Assembly (NCBI RefSeq): GCF_019656315.1
Contig: NZ_BPLU01000038.1
Location: 620,001-684,000 of the forward strand
Source of the DNA: Flavobacterium sp. UMI-01
Lineage (GTDB): Bacteria; Bacteroidota; Bacteroidia; Flavobacteriales; Flavobacteriaceae
Length of the DNA stretch: 64,000 nt
Direction: 5' to 3'
This document shows, piece after piece, positions 34,310-44,658 of the stretch. Below the pieces are notes generated by a model. That model ran no database searches. It was not told the DNA's origin and saw nothing but the letters and a program-made list of their open reading frames with translations. Every line of letters begins with the position of its first letter. Position 1 is the first letter of the stretch. The position numbers and the translations under genes were made by a program.

Positions 34310-35959
34310 TTATTTTTTGTCGTTTGTTTTTAAATCATTTGGAAATCCTTCTGGCAAAGGTGGGATAACCAATACCCCTTTAGGATCTGGAGTTCTATTC
34401 GATGTTGTTTTTGCATCCCCATACCAGTACATCCCTACTCCATAGCCCATATCACATTTGGTTCCGCTCCACACTTCCATATCCAGAACTAACGAACGCT
34501 CAAAAGGCATGCCATCTAAAGCACGAGTACGTGTTTCCGTACTATAACCCGAAGTGTTTTTTTCGTTAGTCTTCTTAGGATTCAACTTATTATACACATA
34601 CGAACGAGGTTGTGCATGAAAAGGATGTTCATAGAATTCGGTGCTTCTACCACCCCAAGAATAGGCATAATAATCCTCCGTTCCTGTTCCAAAAATCGAT
34701 GGAAAATCTTCGCCATCGACCCAAATTTTTTCATCACCTTCCCCCCACCATCTCGCTACGGGATTCATAATCGTCAAAGCATCTCCTACATAAACGCCAC
34801 GTCCTTTCAGACTTACATAATTCCAATCGGAAAACGGACGTGTTGGCACTGGATATTGCCCTCGCCAAGCGGCATTAAAATATAGGGTTTGAGCATCCCA
34901 TTTGTAATCTCCAACTATTGCTTCTAATTGTAAATCAACCGCTTCTTTTCCTAAATTAACTACTGTAATTTTTCCTGATTTTTTATAAGGCATCACCCAA
35001 CGGCAAGACATCGTTCCATCAGCATCTACCGTTTGATACCACCCTTGTACTGGATTTAATCCGATACCTGTTCCAAAAAAATCACCGATAGGTGTCCAAA
35101 CGGTTTGTTGCCCATCAAATTCCATTTTCAAAACTACCGAACGTGTTACTGCTGGATTTTTATAATCACCTAATTTCAGTACCAATGAACGTACTGCACC
35201 TTCACCGCTTGGTAAATTGATTGATGTTTCTTTATTTGATTTTACTACTTCTTTTACGGCTACTTTTTTCCCTTCTTTAGTATTTTGAGGATTAGAAAGT
35301 TCTTTTCCTATTTTTTCAATAAGCGGTTTTGCCTTATTAAAATCTTCCATGGTAAACGTCTTTACGGCCGTTCCTTTATTGTATTTTCTATAGGTATATT
35401 GGAAAAAGTAAGGTTGTTTCAACGCAGTGATTTTACAACTTTTAGCATACGGAATTGGGAAAAACGAAACTCCTGAACGCAACGATGGGTGTGCAAAAGG
35501 ATAAGGAAACAGTCCCGTACCGTCAAAAAGACTAATCATATTCCCTTCCAATACTGGTTTGGGATTGCCGTCTAAATAAATACGAATAATAATATCACTA
35601 CCTGGTTTTAATTGATCTAACCATGGAGACCAAACACGTACTATAGCACCCGGACCAGAATCTTCCATCATTACCCATTCTTTTTCCCCTTTATTCTCCT
35701 CAATTCGAATGAAATTGATACTTTTTTCACCTTTATTAAAATCGTTATTTGTGAACCAGCCTACAGTATCTTTGGGATTTTTTGAAGCTCTATTGTAGCT
35801 ACTGGCTTGCTGTAGTCTGAAATTGTTATCTGGAAAACGTGTCATGGCGTCTCGATTCACCATTTCCTTTAAAAGTGATTCCATAGAAACTTTATCTTGC
35901 GCAAAGACTCCAACTGATACACTTATTGCTAATAAGCAAAGTATTTTTTTTATTTTCAT
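34310..35959 (-). CDS. GH172-type (DUF2961) glycosidase
   Basis: The open frame begins at 36019, but the Met at 35959 starts a normal signal peptide (MKIKKILCLLAISVSVGVFAQ), so I use it (549 residues). Family landmarks of DUF2961, now GH172, are present: SYNRASKNPKDTVGWFTNND, WSPWLDQLKPGSDIIIRIYLDG, SLFDGTGLFPYPF, and GTGTEDYYAYSWGG with E428. Known GH172 enzymes include alpha-D-fructofuranose-acting and D-arabinofuranose-acting members and assemble as multimers. The fold is a double beta-jelly roll. In this locus it may act on a furanosidic or other side-branch sugar; that is inference. It is followed by a sulfatase and preceded by a heparinase II/III-like gene. Confidence 0.82.
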   Translation of the reverse strand: MKIKKILCLLAISVSVGVFAQDKVSMESLLKEMVNRDAMTRFPDNNFRLQQASSYNRASKNPKDTVGWFTNNDFNKGEKSINFIRIEENKGEKEWVMMEDSGPGAIVRVWSPWLDQLKPGSDIIIRIYLDGNPKPVLEGNMISLFDGTGLFPYPFAHPSLRSGVSFFPIPYAKSCKITALKQPYFFQYTYRKYNKGTAVKTFTMEDFNKAKPLIEKIGKELSNPQNTKEGKKVAVKEVVKSNKETSINLPSGEGAVRSLVLKLGDYKNPAVTRSVVLKMEFDGQQTVWTPIGDFFGTGIGLNPVQGWYQTVDADGTMSCRWVMPYKKSGKITVVNLGKEAVDLQLEAIVGDYKWDAQTLYFNAAWRGQYPVPTRPFSDWNYVSLKGRGVYVGDALTIMNPVARWWGEGDEKIWVDGEDFPSIFGTGTEDYYAYSWGGRSTEFYEHPFHAQPRSYVYNKLNPKKTNEKNTSGYSTETRTRALDGMPFERSLVLDMEVWSGTKCDMGYGVGMYWYGDAKTTSNRTPDPKGVLVIPPLPEGFPNDLKTNDKK

Positions 35960-36055
35960 AGTTTTTTTTTGATAGTTAATGAGTTTGACTATTCGAATTG
36001 GCAATAGTTTAATTGTCATTCTATTGTATTTCTCGAAATCTGGCTCTTTTTGAAA

Positions 36056-38785
36056 CTATTGTAATGCTACTTTTCGCATCGTCCCCATTGCAAATTGATT
36101 CGTTTTATTTTTATAGCTAATTGTCACGGGGACTTCGTTATGCAAGCTGAGTTCCCCGTTTTTGAATTCCAAAACTACATTCCCTATTTCAGTTGTTTTA
36201 ATAGTATAACCATTGGCAATTAACTCTTTACCATTCCCCATAAATAAAACAAAATCGCCATTTTTTTCATTTCCAATCAATGCATAGGCTGCATTGGTCG
36301 TCATATTTTGATAGGTGGCCAAAGCACCGTCTTTGGTCGAAAAAACAAAATCTTCTCTCCCTGATTTATGATTGACCTTCACTCCCACAAAAGAAGCTGT
36401 TCCTTTTTCGTCATCAAAACTGGAAATTTTAGCTATGCTTTTCCCTTCAGCTGAAGTAAAGGGCTCGTAAACAGATACAAAAGGATGTTGCCAAGCCTCC
36501 CCATGCTGACGCGCTGCAAAAGTTAGATACGGCGCTTTTTCCACATCATAAGGCAAGCCGCCTCCGCCACCGTGGTAGGCTTTGTGTGGTGGTGATTTAA
36601 TCGAAAATACCTCACGGCCTTCGGTGCCTTTCATCCACAAATTCATGAATACATCTTCTTTTCCTTCGGGCATGTCAATTTTCCATTCTACCTGATAATC
36701 TTGGTTGGTTTTCACCGATTTTTTATCCCACATATAATCAAAGGCATACAAATGACCACCAGCAAAGCCCATTTCTTCGCTTGGCGTAAGCTTCAAAGCA
36801 TTGCCAGTCGCATCCGAGATTTGCATGCTTTGTCCTAGATTATGGTAAAAATAGTCGTGGAATTTATCGCCTTTGCGCTGTTTTTTGGAACGAAAAACAT
36901 CCACATAATAACCAGTTGTTGCGCCTGTTTTCACAATACTTACCAAACGGCTTTGGTCGCTACGGGTTTCGGGTTCTAAAAAGTACACATCAGAATAGGT
37001 GATATTAGGATAAAAACCTTGTTTTTGCTCTGATTTTGGGTATTCCCCCATTAGGTCAAAAGCGTGATAACTCAACATTTCCGTATAAGACGAAACACCG
37101 TCCACCATTACGGTATTGTGCGCTGGAAACTGCGAATAATATTCCAAATAAATCGGTTGCAAATAACTAGCTCCTTTACCCGGGTCACCGCCTTGCACAA
37201 ATCCTTTTCCGTACAATTCCATGTTGATTCCGTTGGCATGCATGTGATTTCCAAGCGAACCGTTTAAGGAAACCATCATCCCGTCTTTGCCTGTTCCCAT
37301 TCGTTGCACGTGCCAACTCACATTTGGCGCATAAAAAGTTTGGGTAATATACTCTTGGATGTTTCCTATTTTAAACTTCGGATTCAATTCTAAAGGTTTG
37401 CTAGCAAAGAAAGAAGCAATATCGGCCTTAGGTTTCTTTTTGTGTTCTGTATCGTCGGCATTTTTAGAAAACAATCGGTACATGCCTGTGAACTCTTCTT
37501 CTAATTGAGCATCTTTATTTTTTTGCGCAATGCGAATCATATCGCTCATCGCTTCTGTTGACAAGGGTGCATAATTAGAATCTCCAAAAGCTACTGTTTC
37601 GCCATTGGGGAACAAATACTGTGGCAACATTTTTACCGCCTTTGGAATTACAGGCGTATAAGGCAATAAATTGTGGTTAAACGTATTCCCAAAATCCCTG
37701 ATAAAATTGGTCAAATCCTTGGTAACTCCTTGTGAATAGCCCGGACATTCTGCCCAAACTCCATTATTCATATCGTAACCATAATCAATAAACTTAGTCA
37801 ATGACCATTGTCTTGGCGAGGTGACATTCAGAATATAATTGATATAATATTCGCGTCCTTTTTTGTCTTCGTATTGGTTGTTGTCTTGTAACACCATTGC
37901 TGCTTTCAAGATGGTTTTGGCTTGGTGTAAGTTCCAGTTGTTTTGTGGCACTCCATTTTTAATGATTTGGTCAATCCATCGTTTTAAGGTAGCATCATAC
38001 ATTTTGATATCTTTTGGATGTTTCGCCTCAATATATTGGTGTAAAAAGTCGTAAAGCACTGCAATATCAATCAACACCCCTTCATGAATGACCTGAAAAT
38101 TAGTGAATCCTACTAAGGTTTGAATGTGTCCGTTCATCAAATCGATAGGTTCGCTACGGTACGACATTCCCTCCATATAGGTATGAAAAATATCATGAGA
38201 AAACTTCGCAAAACGCTCGTCATTTTCTAACCAATACAAGAAGGAAGCTTCTTTGGCCAAACCAATAATTTCTTCATTAATCGAATAAATCGCTCTGCCG
38301 GTTTGTGCAATTTCAGCCCATTCAAACGGTGATCCTTTTTTGCTTTTATTAGGCAGATACACCCCACGTGGATCATCCATGTACGGCATTACATCTTCTA
38401 ATTTCGGTTTTCCGTACACGCTGGTATAATCACGAGACCCAATAAATTTTACTGTTGGCACAGGCGCTTCTCCATCGGCATGCGAATAGTTGATACCGTT
38501 GACATACACATTAGTAGCCTTTGTTTTCCAATACATTTGCAAACGAGAAACAATCCACTCCTTGTCCGTTACATGGCGTTCGACATGTTTATCTACATTT
38601 TTATGCAAACCTTTGAGCACCTCTTGTGCCCATGTTTCCTGCTGGATGGTTTTTTGAAGATCTTTTTTGCCTTTTTGGGTAACATAAATGCGTGGATATC
38701 CTTGTTCTAACTTTTGCGGAAGCGGAATCTGTGCTTGTACAGCAGTTAAGGAAATCAATGCTATTGTTACGAGTGCCTTTTTCAT
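36056..38785 (-). CDS. Heparinase II/III-like polysaccharide lyase, 909 residues
   Basis: Signal peptide MKKALVTIALISLTAVQAQ. An alpha/alpha toroid (about 80-470, with NNWNLHQAKTILKAAM and MNNGVWAECPGYSQGV) is followed by antiparallel beta-sandwich sheets. The active-site-type segments are NHMHANGINMEL (H514, H516 region), ASYLQPIYLEYY and QFPAHNTVMVDGVSSY, which supply the Tyr and His expected for beta-elimination of uronic-acid-containing chains. Length and domain order recall PL40-type enzymes described from ulvan degradation, but I cannot fix the family. It is one of three heparinase II/III-like genes close together, implying a uronic-acid-rich backbone. An 89-bp spacer separates it from the GH29 gene. 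Confidence 0.8.
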   Translation of the reverse strand: MKKALVTIALISLTAVQAQIPLPQKLEQGYPRIYVTQKGKKDLQKTIQQETWAQEVLKGLHKNVDKHVERHVTDKEWIVSRLQMYWKTKATNVYVNGINYSHADGEAPVPTVKFIGSRDYTSVYGKPKLEDVMPYMDDPRGVYLPNKSKKGSPFEWAEIAQTGRAIYSINEEIIGLAKEASFLYWLENDERFAKFSHDIFHTYMEGMSYRSEPIDLMNGHIQTLVGFTNFQVIHEGVLIDIAVLYDFLHQYIEAKHPKDIKMYDATLKRWIDQIIKNGVPQNNWNLHQAKTILKAAMVLQDNNQYEDKKGREYYINYILNVTSPRQWSLTKFIDYGYDMNNGVWAECPGYSQGVTKDLTNFIRDFGNTFNHNLLPYTPVIPKAVKMLPQYLFPNGETVAFGDSNYAPLSTEAMSDMIRIAQKNKDAQLEEEFTGMYRLFSKNADDTEHKKKPKADIASFFASKPLELNPKFKIGNIQEYITQTFYAPNVSWHVQRMGTGKDGMMVSLNGSLGNHMHANGINMELYGKGFVQGGDPGKGASYLQPIYLEYYSQFPAHNTVMVDGVSSYTEMLSYHAFDLMGEYPKSEQKQGFYPNITYSDVYFLEPETRSDQSRLVSIVKTGATTGYYVDVFRSKKQRKGDKFHDYFYHNLGQSMQISDATGNALKLTPSEEMGFAGGHLYAFDYMWDKKSVKTNQDYQVEWKIDMPEGKEDVFMNLWMKGTEGREVFSIKSPPHKAYHGGGGGLPYDVEKAPYLTFAARQHGEAWQHPFVSVYEPFTSAEGKSIAKISSFDDEKGTASFVGVKVNHKSGREDFVFSTKDGALATYQNMTTNAAYALIGNEKNGDFVLFMGNGKELIANGYTIKTTEIGNVVLEFKNGELSLHNEVPVTISYKNKTNQFAMGTMRKVALQ

Positions 38786-38874
38786 TATTTTATCTTTCTT
38801 TTTTGTATGCTATTTATATTTTACATCCCTTTACTAGCTTTTACACTAGCTTAGCTTTATCGCTCTATTCTTAT

Positions 38875-40269
38875 TTATGTTTTCAAAATCCCCTTTAATT
38901 CCACTTTCAAAATGCTTCCAATTTCTCCTTTATTGGTAGATGGAATGTGAACCTGAATGCCTTTGGCTATTTTTTCTTTTACGGGCGATTTTCCATTGCT
39001 GAGCAGTGTCATTTTCTTGATTTTATTGCTGAATTTAGGCAATAGAATAATACCATTTGTAGGTCTTTTAAAAACCGAAAAATAAAGAATCGTATTCCCG
39101 TTTTGCTCTTTTTTAGTGCAACGTCCCCAATCCAAAATTCCAAACGGACTAGAAGTAGTTCCGTAAATCGCTTCCCCATTCACTTTGAGCCAATCCCCAA
39201 CTTCTTCCAAACGTTGAACTGAAAGTGCTGGAATAATTCCTTCTCCAGTTGGCCCTACATTCAGCAACAAGTTTCCGCCTTTACTGGCAATATCCACCAT
39301 ACTGTGTACCAAGGAATCCTTAGATTTCCAGTTGGTATCGGTTTTGTGATAGCCCCAAGCTCCATTTAGTGTCATACAGGTTTCCCAAGGATCAGGTTCA
39401 CCGCCCACTGGAATTTTTTGCTCTTTGACCGCATAATCCCCCAAACGGTTTCCGATGCGCTGGTTCACAATGCATTTTGGGTCAATGGAACGTATCAATG
39501 CTAGCAATTCTTTACTTTGGTCTAAGGTAATCAACTCAGGTGTGTCAAACCAAATAATCGCAGGATGGTATTGTTTCATCAACTCGGTAATCTGCGGTTT
39601 CACTTTTCGCTCAAAATATTTCGAATAATCTTTTTTAGCTTCTTCTGGAAAATCCCAGGTATTGCTACGCCAACCTTTTACCGAATTGCAATCAGGGTCG
39701 TGCCAATCGCGCCCTAACGAATAATAGACTCCAAATTTCAAATTTTGTTTGGCGCAGGCTGTGGCCAATTCTTTAATCGGGTCCCGTTTCCAAGGCGTTT
39801 GCTTGACAATATTAAAGTCATTGCTTGGGCTATCAAACATCGCAAAACCATCGTGGTGTTTGGCAGTGATGACCATGTACTTCATACCTGCATTTTTGGC
39901 TGTTTTCGCCCATTCATCGGCATTGAATTGAATAGGATTGAATTGGGTTGCGATTTTTTGGTACTCGACAATTGGGATTTGTAAATTTCGCATCATGTGT
40001 TCAGAGCGGCCGTCTTGTCCGTTCCAGAAACAGCCGTCTTGCGCATAAATACCCCAGTGAATAAACATCCCAAAACGGGCATCGTTCCACCAGGCTAATC
40101 GCTTGGCAATCACTTCTGGAGATTCCTCCGACCTTAATTTACTATCGGCAAATTTATCGCCTGTATCAATAGTACCATCGGCATTGACTTGTGCATTCAA
40201 TCCAGCCACTAGGGCGGTTAAAAAAACAGTCAAAAAGCGTTTTTTACTTATTTTGAAGATTGTTTTCAT
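38875..40269 (-). CDS. GH29 alpha-L-fucosidase
   Basis: The open frame extends to 40302, but Met at 40269 begins a better signal peptide (MKTIFKISKKRFLTVFLTAL...), giving 464 residues. The barrel motifs are unmistakable: RFGMFIHWGIYAQ, AGMKYMVITAKHHDGFAMFDS, LKFGVYYSLGRDWHDPD and AIIWFDTPE, whose D253 (counting from the 40302 Met) is the expected nucleophile. KGGNLLLNVGPTGEG closes the catalytic domain, and a short beta-sandwich follows. GH29 enzymes retain configuration and release alpha-L-fucose. With GH95 and GH141 in the same locus this is the third likely fucose-directed enzyme. It lies between two heparinase II/III-like genes. Confidence 0.9.
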   Translation of the reverse strand: MKTIFKISKKRFLTVFLTALVAGLNAQVNADGTIDTGDKFADSKLRSEESPEVIAKRLAWWNDARFGMFIHWGIYAQDGCFWNGQDGRSEHMMRNLQIPIVEYQKIATQFNPIQFNADEWAKTAKNAGMKYMVITAKHHDGFAMFDSPSNDFNIVKQTPWKRDPIKELATACAKQNLKFGVYYSLGRDWHDPDCNSVKGWRSNTWDFPEEAKKDYSKYFERKVKPQITELMKQYHPAIIWFDTPELITLDQSKELLALIRSIDPKCIVNQRIGNRLGDYAVKEQKIPVGGEPDPWETCMTLNGAWGYHKTDTNWKSKDSLVHSMVDIASKGGNLLLNVGPTGEGIIPALSVQRLEEVGDWLKVNGEAIYGTTSSPFGILDWGRCTKKEQNGNTILYFSVFKRPTNGIILLPKFSNKIKKMTLLSNGKSPVKEKIAKGIQVHIPSTNKGEIGSILKVELKGILKT

Positions 40270-40315
40270 AGCATCATTTTTCATTGATTTTCTTATCCAC
40301 AACTAAAAAAACCGA

Positions 40316-42286
40316 TTATAATACGGGTGTGTATTTTATAATTATACTTCCTGCGGTGTTTGGTTTTACAAAATCAATCCCAATTCGAACAGCATCTTTC
40401 CCCTCACGTAACGCTTTGACTGGAACAACTTCTGGCAGTATTTTGATTTCGCCTCCTACTGCTTTGATTTCTACTTTTACTTTGTGATTGTTTTCCAAAC
40501 TCGTGAGTACAATTGTATTACCATCTTTAATCTCATATTTTGAATAGGTCATGATGGCCGTACCAAAAGAAACCGCTTTAGAAGTTTTAAAATCATCTTG
40601 AATGCTAATCGTTCCATTTCCTGATTTGTCATTGATAACCGTACGCACTAGGCTTACTAATTCAGGGATTTCATAGGCTGGTTTGATGTCCAATACTATT
40701 TCGTCTTTATTTGACTGAAAATTGGTTTTGATTATTTTCCCTTCAAAAGTTCGTCCGTTAGACTGAAGTTTATCATCAATTCGAGGAACAGGATGTCCCC
40801 ATGAACTGCGAGCAGGATTGGTTTGAGAAAAAGAACCTGCGGTATAAGACGGTGCCCCTATATCTCCTGAAATGATATCGGCATTGTAAACCAAAGTATA
40901 CGTCCCCACATCACTATGATTGTGATTTTCAGCGTTATGCCCTGCTTTTACGGCAATTGAAAAAGGTGTTTTTTGTTTTCCACGCGAAATAACCATTCCA
41001 AAATCATCAAAATAAGAATAATCAGGTAAGGCATTTTGTACCGTGTTTTTGCTTTTTGACTCATCAAAAAGTTCTGGTTTTCTCCATGCCACCAATTGTT
41101 CTGCGGCTTCTTCCATTCGAATTTCAGAAGGCATCAACGCCTTATAATAATTGGCCGACATCACGGCTGCAAAATTGCTTCCACTGTTTGCGATTCGAGA
41201 AACACCATCGGCAAAAGGAGCGCATCTGGTATTTTGAATTTCGAAACGTTCTGGAAAATTCCCCACGTTTTCTAATTTGGTTGGATTATCCGCTTGGAAT
41301 AAATCAATTTTTCCACCGGTATAGTCTGCTAAAATTTCTGCCAAATACAAGTAATGACCAAAACCGTAACTCCAATAACCCAATCCTTCTGAACAATAGC
41401 CATCCGCACCAAAGCCACTTAAATAATATTTCATACTATTCAATGCCGAACCAATAGCACCTATACGTTCCATTTCTTTTTGAGACATCATCAAGGTGGT
41501 TAGCACTACACCACTGGTACACACTGAATTCCAATTACTCGTACTTTTAATCCAAGTATTGTTTTCGTCGTTCAGCTTACAACTTTTTAAATAATTATCC
41601 GTGATACGCCATTGCAACTGCGAAGCTATCTTGCTTTTTACATCAGCAGGTAATTTATTTTCCAAAAGCACTGTCGCAATAGCCAGCACGCCACCAAATT
41701 TTCGCGCTCCCAAATCAACAGAAACTCTCTTGCCTTCCAGCACGCCGTTGTTTTTGTCATCATGATTGGGATGCAACCATGATTTCATGTCCATAATGGC
41801 TTGAATATACGTTTGAATTTGGGGTAAAAAGCGTCCTTTGTTTTCGATGCATTCGCCCAAAATAAAATGTTCTAAACAGTCCATCGTATTGTAATATTTT
41901 GGTTTGTACATGCCACGATTACCCCCTAGATTAGCTGCTCTATAAGTTTCGTCAGAAATAGGCACTTCAGGCTTTTTGGGTAATAAACTAGTCGCTTCGG
42001 CAAGGTATTTTTGACCTGATTTTGAAGCTGCAATTTTATCCCAAAACCCTCTATCCGAAATACCAGGGACGGGTTCATAAGCACTGGCAGGAACCACTTT
42101 TTTCAGCATTTCTATCTGTTTTGCTGAGGGGTAAATGATATTGGAATCTGCTAATTTTAAATAAGCTGCTAAATCTAATTGCGAGCTTTTATTTCCTGTT
42201 GTGCTTTGAGCCTGCGCTGTAAATACTGAAAAAAGCACGGTTAGTATGCCAAAGAATACAGCTGGTAGTGATAGTTTTGTTTTCAT
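40316..42286 (-). CDS. Heparinase II/III-like protein, 656 residues
   Basis: Signal peptide to about AQAQ. The N-terminal toroid (about 60-400) has NTMDCLEHFILGECIENKGRF, DLGARKFGGVLAIA and NTWIKSTSNWNSVCTSGV. The beta-sheet region opens with AGHNAENHNHSDVGTYTLVY, giving H455 and H457, then DIGAPSYTAGSFS with a Tyr, the arrangement seen in heparinase II and alginate/oligo-uronide lyases. HPVPRIDDKLQSNGR contains another conserved His. The stop is 3 bp upstream of nothing but the next gene's spacer: GH29 begins 46 bp on. Only 2 bp separate it from the gene upstream, so the pair is coupled. Exact lyase family and substrate unknown. Confidence 0.8.
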   Translation of the reverse strand: MKTKLSLPAVFFGILTVLFSVFTAQAQSTTGNKSSQLDLAAYLKLADSNIIYPSAKQIEMLKKVVPASAYEPVPGISDRGFWDKIAASKSGQKYLAEATSLLPKKPEVPISDETYRAANLGGNRGMYKPKYYNTMDCLEHFILGECIENKGRFLPQIQTYIQAIMDMKSWLHPNHDDKNNGVLEGKRVSVDLGARKFGGVLAIATVLLENKLPADVKSKIASQLQWRITDNYLKSCKLNDENNTWIKSTSNWNSVCTSGVVLTTLMMSQKEMERIGAIGSALNSMKYYLSGFGADGYCSEGLGYWSYGFGHYLYLAEILADYTGGKIDLFQADNPTKLENVGNFPERFEIQNTRCAPFADGVSRIANSGSNFAAVMSANYYKALMPSEIRMEEAAEQLVAWRKPELFDESKSKNTVQNALPDYSYFDDFGMVISRGKQKTPFSIAVKAGHNAENHNHSDVGTYTLVYNADIISGDIGAPSYTAGSFSQTNPARSSWGHPVPRIDDKLQSNGRTFEGKIIKTNFQSNKDEIVLDIKPAYEIPELVSLVRTVINDKSGNGTISIQDDFKTSKAVSFGTAIMTYSKYEIKDGNTIVLTSLENNHKVKVEIKAVGGEIKILPEVVPVKALREGKDAVRIGIDFVKPNTAGSIIIKYTPVL

Positions 42287-42288
42287 TA

Positions 42289-44592
42289 TTATTTATGGTC
42301 TCTTATTTTTATTTCAATTGTATTTTTGGTGCCGTCATATTCTCCTTTTTTAATCGTGTTATTCAGTTTCAAACTACTGATTTTTTTAGGTGAATAAAGG
42401 TTGAGGGTTGCATTGGGTTGTCCTTCAAAAAGCAGGCTTGGAGTATTGCCAAAATCCTCTACCAATCCCGTGAATTTGGATAAGGAATGTACCAAAACCT
42501 GACCCTCACGACGGATATAACTACCATGACCTACAAATACTTCTTTCACATTAGCGGTCTTGGTTTTATCTGCTCCTTTATCAAATTGTAAGGCGGTAAG
42601 GTAGGCATCGGTTTCCCAACCGTTCATGCTTATCAAACTATTGCGGTGTTTTATTCTTCCGTCAGCCAATAAGTTCAGATAGACTTCAGTAGTTTTTCCA
42701 TTTTGGGTGATGGAAACCCCCATATAATTTTTGCCTTCAAAACGTTCTATCACAGGAAGATTGTTTTCGTTTTCTTTAGTTTTCAGAATAATAGCCGAAA
42801 CAAATTTGGTTCTAGCTGTTTTCTCAAAATGGCTAATCGACCAATACGGTTTTGTTTTTTCAGGATGATGGTCTTCATATCCTATTTTTTCTGTAAGTCG
42901 CATATGTTCTGGAAAATCATGAGGACGCTCGCCTCCCGGAGGGAAGGTTTCTGGAAATAAAGGTCGCACCAAAATCTGGGCATCACCCTCTTTAACCGTC
43001 AAATCAATACCGCCTTTGAGTGTAGATTCTCCATTATAATGCAACAACCACTCAAACTGCCCTGGTTCGTGTGCCAACAAATCATCAATCACCAAAATAA
43101 CATCGCCAACCCAAATAAAATTGCGATAATTGCGCGCTAAAATTTGTGAATAAGGTCCGGTAGCATTGGCCAATAAATATTTAAAATCTTTCCCTTCAAT
43201 TAAATTATGCAAGGAACCCGAATTCACCACTCCAAAATAAGGATCGTTTCGGTTTTGTCCTTTTCCGTTAAACAGCACTACGTTGTGTGCCTCACTTTGA
43301 CAATAGTATTCAGTGTACAACGGGCTCAAATAACTGGCTGCTCCCGAATCAATAATTAAATTTTTGCCATTATGGAATAAAATATACGAACCTGCATCAG
43401 CATGTGCGTGGTTCCAAGTAAAGCCTGACTTTACGGCTAGCATAGTCGCATTGTCTCCCCAAGAATTACGCATCGTAGCCCAGCCCATGTCTTTATAAAG
43501 TTGTGATTTGGGTCTTTTAGGTATATAAGCCGCTTCGGGAGTAGTGACATTCGAACCTAAAATTAATGCTTCAGCTGCATTGGAATCTTTGGTTTCTTCG
43601 TTCGAATTGTGATTAAGATACCAAGCGAAATCTTTGCTTTGGAACCCTAAATTCCACAACAACCTCACGATTCTATTGCCACCAGCTTCGATACCACTAT
43701 CTCCAAAATTGACAGCGAAATCTTTACCCCCTTTAACGAAATAGGTGGTATTAATAAAGAAATCTCCAATTTTTTCTAACAAAGGCGATTTAAAACGAGG
43801 TGCTGTAGGCAACGCATTGCTGAACGCATTCACAAATAATAAATATTGAGAAGTAGCATAAGTGGCATAACCGATGCTTTCATAAAAACCTCCGTCTTTA
43901 TCGAAATTCACTGGTTTATTTTGTAACACACTCCCTGTGAAGTTCATCCATTCCACAGCAGATTCTTCGATGTCCTTGGCCCATTGCAAGGCTTCAGGAA
44001 TTTCATTTCTTACCGCAAGTGAAGCAAAACCCGACATATACACGCAGGCACTCCACCAGTTGTGTCCCATGGTGTCATAGGTATGCATGTTTTTTTGCGG
44101 GTCTAACCAGTCTGTTCTTGCTGGAATGATTCCCAAACGCACGATTTCTTTAGCAATTTGTTTTTTTTCAGAAGCGTTTAAATAATTGTAAATACAATCA
44201 AAACCCATGGCGATATCATAGCTGGTATGCGAAGTGCCTAAACCACCCTGCCATGCCGGTTCTCTTTTTAAGAGCGTAGCTCCTTCCCATGTTTTTTTTG
44301 AAGTATAATCCAAAAGGATTTTTTTTATAACAGCAGCAAACGCCTCTTCACCTGTCATGCGGTAGGCCAAACCTAAAACATGACAATCTTTGCCTCCTAA
44401 CTTATTTTTTTTTGTTAAATCCTTAGCCGTTTTATAAAGCTCCTCCCAATTCTTTTTGGTCGCTTCATCTGTCTTAATGTGGTTTTTTAAATTAGAAATA
44501 TTGCTATCTGTGTACATCAAATAATTTCTTTTTTGAGCGTACATCGTGATTACAGATATAAAAAAAATAATAAGAAATATTCCTTTTTTCAT
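42289..44592 (-). CDS. Heparinase II/III-like protein, 767 residues, first gene of the locus
   Basis: Signal peptide to about MYAQ. Toroid region with AWQGGLGTSHTSYDIAMGFDCIYNYL and MHTYDTMGHNWWSACVYMSG, then FTWNHAHADAGSYILFHNG (H395, H397), DSGAASYLSPLYTEYYCQSEAHNVVLFNG with Tyr and His, matching the catalytic layout of heparinase II/III-type lyases. A linker QKNMHTYDTMGHNWW is typical of secreted members. It is the first gene of the unbroken minus-strand series and is preceded by the P1 promoter with tandem operator-like repeats, so its expression should reflect induction of the whole locus. Start and signal peptide are unambiguous. Confidence 0.82.
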   Translation of the reverse strand: MKKGIFLIIFFISVITMYAQKRNYLMYTDSNISNLKNHIKTDEATKKNWEELYKTAKDLTKKNKLGGKDCHVLGLAYRMTGEEAFAAVIKKILLDYTSKKTWEGATLLKREPAWQGGLGTSHTSYDIAMGFDCIYNYLNASEKKQIAKEIVRLGIIPARTDWLDPQKNMHTYDTMGHNWWSACVYMSGFASLAVRNEIPEALQWAKDIEESAVEWMNFTGSVLQNKPVNFDKDGGFYESIGYATYATSQYLLFVNAFSNALPTAPRFKSPLLEKIGDFFINTTYFVKGGKDFAVNFGDSGIEAGGNRIVRLLWNLGFQSKDFAWYLNHNSNEETKDSNAAEALILGSNVTTPEAAYIPKRPKSQLYKDMGWATMRNSWGDNATMLAVKSGFTWNHAHADAGSYILFHNGKNLIIDSGAASYLSPLYTEYYCQSEAHNVVLFNGKGQNRNDPYFGVVNSGSLHNLIEGKDFKYLLANATGPYSQILARNYRNFIWVGDVILVIDDLLAHEPGQFEWLLHYNGESTLKGGIDLTVKEGDAQILVRPLFPETFPPGGERPHDFPEHMRLTEKIGYEDHHPEKTKPYWSISHFEKTARTKFVSAIILKTKENENNLPVIERFEGKNYMGVSITQNGKTTEVYLNLLADGRIKHRNSLISMNGWETDAYLTALQFDKGADKTKTANVKEVFVGHGSYIRREGQVLVHSLSKFTGLVEDFGNTPSLLFEGQPNATLNLYSPKKISSLKLNNTIKKGEYDGTKNTIEIKIRDHK

Positions 44593-44658
44593 AGGTTATA
44601 AATAATAGTATTTGAGTGTTTTTATAAGAATGCCAATAAGCATCCTTCTAATCAACTT

